In this document: in pieces, positions 13,405 to 14,926 of the stretch
Layout of the letters: every line of letters begins with the position of its first letter
Numbering within the stretch: position 1 is the stretch's first letter
Assembly (NCBI GenBank): GCA_049694275.1
Contig: JBAVQS010000195.1
Span: 1-14,926, forward strand
Length of the DNA: 14,926 bases
Reading direction: 5' to 3'
DNA from: JBAVQS01 sp049694275
Lineage (GTDB): Bacteria; Chloroflexota; Anaerolineae; UBA4142; SHND01
Notes under the pieces: generated by a model
The model's input: only the letters and a program-made list of their open reading frames with translations
Databases searched by the model: none
Told to the model about the DNA's origin: nothing
Position numbers and translations under genes: made by a program

Positions 13405-14836
13405 CGCTTACTCCAATCCAGGATTGGTACGTCGTCCCCCATAATCCCCACACCAGCCATTGCCACAGGCGACCAGGCACGAGCACCCAGGTGTAATAGT
13501 CAAAGAGACCGACAACGGTGGTCGCCAGCACGAGCGCCGAAACGGCAGCCATGGCGAGTGTGGCCGGATTCGACCGCAGGCGCTGCCGGTTCAACCATAG
13601 CGCTGCCCAGGGCGCAAGTAGGAGGAGCGAGTAAAAGAGTCCACCAAAGATGCCGGTCTCGGCCGTGACTTCGAGCAATGCAAAGTGCGATGGTTGATAA
13701 TCAAAGGGGAAAACAGGTCTTGCCACCTTGAGCGCAGTCGGAAATGCGCCCAATCCGATCCCGAGAACGGCGTGGTCGGTAAAGATGTTGTTGGCGGCCT
13801 TGTTGAGCACGTCGCGCTCGACGATGCTCCGATTCTCACCGGTGGTCATCGAGGGCTCGCCGGGATTCAGGCGAACGCCGAGATAACTCGAGTATTGCCA
13901 GGCGAAGGGGAGCACAAGAATCATGGCTGTGATCAGCAGGGCGAGCGAATCCTTGAGCAAGCTAACCTGACGCGTCAAGAACAGCAGGATCAAGCCCAGA
14001 ATAAACGCCGCCAGGAACGCCAGCCATGCGGAACGCGAGAATGTAAGAAGCAGGGTGATGACGCCAAGCGCGAATACGGCGGCTATCGGGGTCCGCCATG
14101 GCGTACCCGTTTCGAGATACCAGTATGCGACCAGGACGAGCGCGAATGCCAGGCAACCGCCCAGAATATTCGGATGGTCCGTTAACCCATAAGCGCGCAA
14201 TAAAACGGAGCTGCCTGACCAGACGATACTGACCCCTTTCCATGTCGGATCGAGTCCCAGTTCTCCAAAGCGCGCCAGCCCGACCGAATGCTGTTGGAGA
14301 AATTGTGCGAGGCCCACAATGCTTTGAACGAGCGCCTGGAGCGCGACCGGCAAGGCGATGGCGCCGAGCGAACGAACCTCGTTCACAATATAGAGATAGA
14401 GTAGGTCAAGCAAGATCAGCCGCCCCGTGTGATAGATCGAGAGCGCGGGATCGACCGATGAGATGCTGCTGATGGCTCCGACGATGGTGAGCCCCGCAAG
14501 CGGCGCTGTAACCAGCAACGGTCCAAACCGAATGCGTCGAGGCGCGAGGGCCAGGCTGATTCCCCATAGGATCAGGGCCGCAAGCAGCAGGCAGTCACTG
14601 GCGGTAAGCAAAAAATCAGTATAGTCCCGGTAGATCGGAGGAGAGGGGCGCGCTTCCAAGACCGCGCGCCACGAAAAGGGGATCAGTACGATCATTGCGC
14701 CGAACGAGAGACGCGCGAGGGTCAACGCGAGGGGTGAGAGATGCTCTCGCTGCCACGTCACTCGTACTGCGCGTTTGATAAACGATTGTGTCTCTAAACC
14801 GGGCAACCGGGACAAGCCAGTCTCTTGCTTCTCCAT
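13397..14836 (-). CDS. O-antigen ligase/polymerase-like membrane protein (Wzy_C family)
   Basis: A 479-residue polytopic membrane protein with about a dozen hydrophobic segments. The pattern is that of O-antigen ligase/polymerase proteins (Wzy_C, WaaL-like): an R-x-x-G-x-x-x-HPN motif (R214, H221), TFSRSAW (265-271) at a membrane edge, and a large extracytoplasmic loop (about 314-385) ending in PSHFALLEVTAETG with H384 and E393. These conserved Arg and His residues are the ones implicated in glycan transfer in the family. It should join or polymerise lipid-linked glycans on the outer face of the membrane; whether it acts as ligase or polymerase cannot be told from sequence. ATG 14836 has a GGCGGAG ribosome binding site shortly upstream. 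It overlaps the GT2 gene downstream by 8 nt and the upstream glycosyltransferase frame by 221 nt. Confidence 0.87.
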   Translation of the reverse strand: MEKQETGLSRLPGLETQSFIKRAVRVTWQREHLSPLALTLARLSFGAMIVLIPFSWRAVLEARPSPPIYRDYTDFLLTASDCLLLAALILWGISLALAPRRIRFGPLLVTAPLAGLTIVGAISSISSVDPALSIYHTGRLILLDLLYLYIVNEVRSLGAIALPVALQALVQSIVGLAQFLQQHSVGLARFGELGLDPTWKGVSIVWSGSSVLLRAYGLTDHPNILGGCLAFALVLVAYWYLETGTPWRTPIAAVFALGVITLLLTFSRSAWLAFLAAFILGLILLFLTRQVSLLKDSLALLITAMILVLPFAWQYSSYLGVRLNPGEPSMTTGENRSIVERDVLNKAANNIFTDHAVLGIGLGAFPTALKVARPVFPFDYQPSHFALLEVTAETGIFGGLFYSLLLLAPWAALWLNRQRLRSNPATLAMAAVSALVLATTVVGLFDYYTWVLVPGRLWQWLVWGLWGTTYQSWIGVSDD

Positions 14837-14926
14837 GATCGATCTCCGCCTGAATCCATTGATAGTGGTCCGCTTCCAATTGGTCGGTGTGCAGAATCAC
14901 GAGCTGGACGCCACGGCGTTCAAAAG
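14616..14926 (-). CDS. C-terminal end of a membrane glycosyltransferase (partial)
   Basis: An open frame enters at the window edge and reads FERRGVQLVILHTDQLE, then about 25 residues on has VARFRDTIVYQTR. This pattern (RGV-(x)-(L/Y)-V-(I/V)-(L/V)-H, later a W and FxDTxVY) is like the C-terminal extracytoplasmic domain of ArnT/PMT-type (GT39-like) glycosyltransferases or related membrane proteins. It is cut at the window end, so the main part is not visible. The frame runs on to 14616, inside the ligase-like gene, but after about 14770 it becomes Arg/Ser/Pro-rich and looks like out-of-frame sequence. The real end may therefore be nearer 14770, with a lost stop or a frameshift, or a true long overlap. 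It belongs to the same glycan block as the two genes after it. Confidence 0.5.
   Translation of the reverse strand, partial: FERRGVQLVILHTDQLEADHYQWIQAEIDHGEARDWLVPVARFRDTIVYQTRSTSDVAARASLTPRVDPRASLVRRNDRTDPLFVARGLGSAPLSSDLPGLY

Overview
The window reads as bacterial chromosomal DNA with fairly high GC, tightly packed genes and AGGAG-type ribosome binding sites. Gene content (thermophile/Bacillus-type MetA with MetY, cytoplasmic GH2/GH3 glycosidases, a CslA-like processive GT2, membrane glycosyltransferases) would suit Chloroflexota or a similar phylum, but that assignment is inference; no rRNA or tRNA gene is present to test it. I see no transposase, CRISPR array, phage gene or plasmid function.

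The left part (199-5586) is a four-gene minus-strand run read from right to left: a GMC-family FAD oxidoreductase, a D-cysteine desulfhydrase-like PLP enzyme (start and stop overlap as TAATG), a cytoplasmic GH3 beta-glucosidase, and a membrane-anchored SGNH/GDSL hydrolase. A perfect hairpin sits between the second and third genes and contains a sequence complementary to the ribosome binding site of the third.

The middle part (5780-8511) is a plus-strand methionine unit: a near-consensus sigma70-type promoter, a leader of about 330 nt ending in an intrinsic-terminator-like hairpin, then metY (O-acetylhomoserine sulfhydrylase) and metA with the residue that marks acetyl-CoA use. The two enzymes fit together: MetA makes O-acetylhomoserine and MetY sulfhydrylates it. 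The nearby D-cysteine desulfhydrase can release sulfide, which could feed MetY (inference). The leader looks like an attenuator, but I could not match it to a known riboswitch class; it is the most interesting unexplained element here. A long palindromic bidirectional terminator closes the unit.

The right part (8513-14926) is again minus strand: the C-terminal end of a large membrane glycosyltransferase (cut by the window edge), an O-antigen ligase/polymerase-like membrane protein, a processive GT2 synthase overlapping it by 8 nt, then, behind its own strong promoter, a GH2 beta-mannosidase followed by an unrecognised tail-anchored-type membrane protein. The upstream three form a surface-glycan assembly block; the mannosidase pair is a separately promoted unit convergent with metA.
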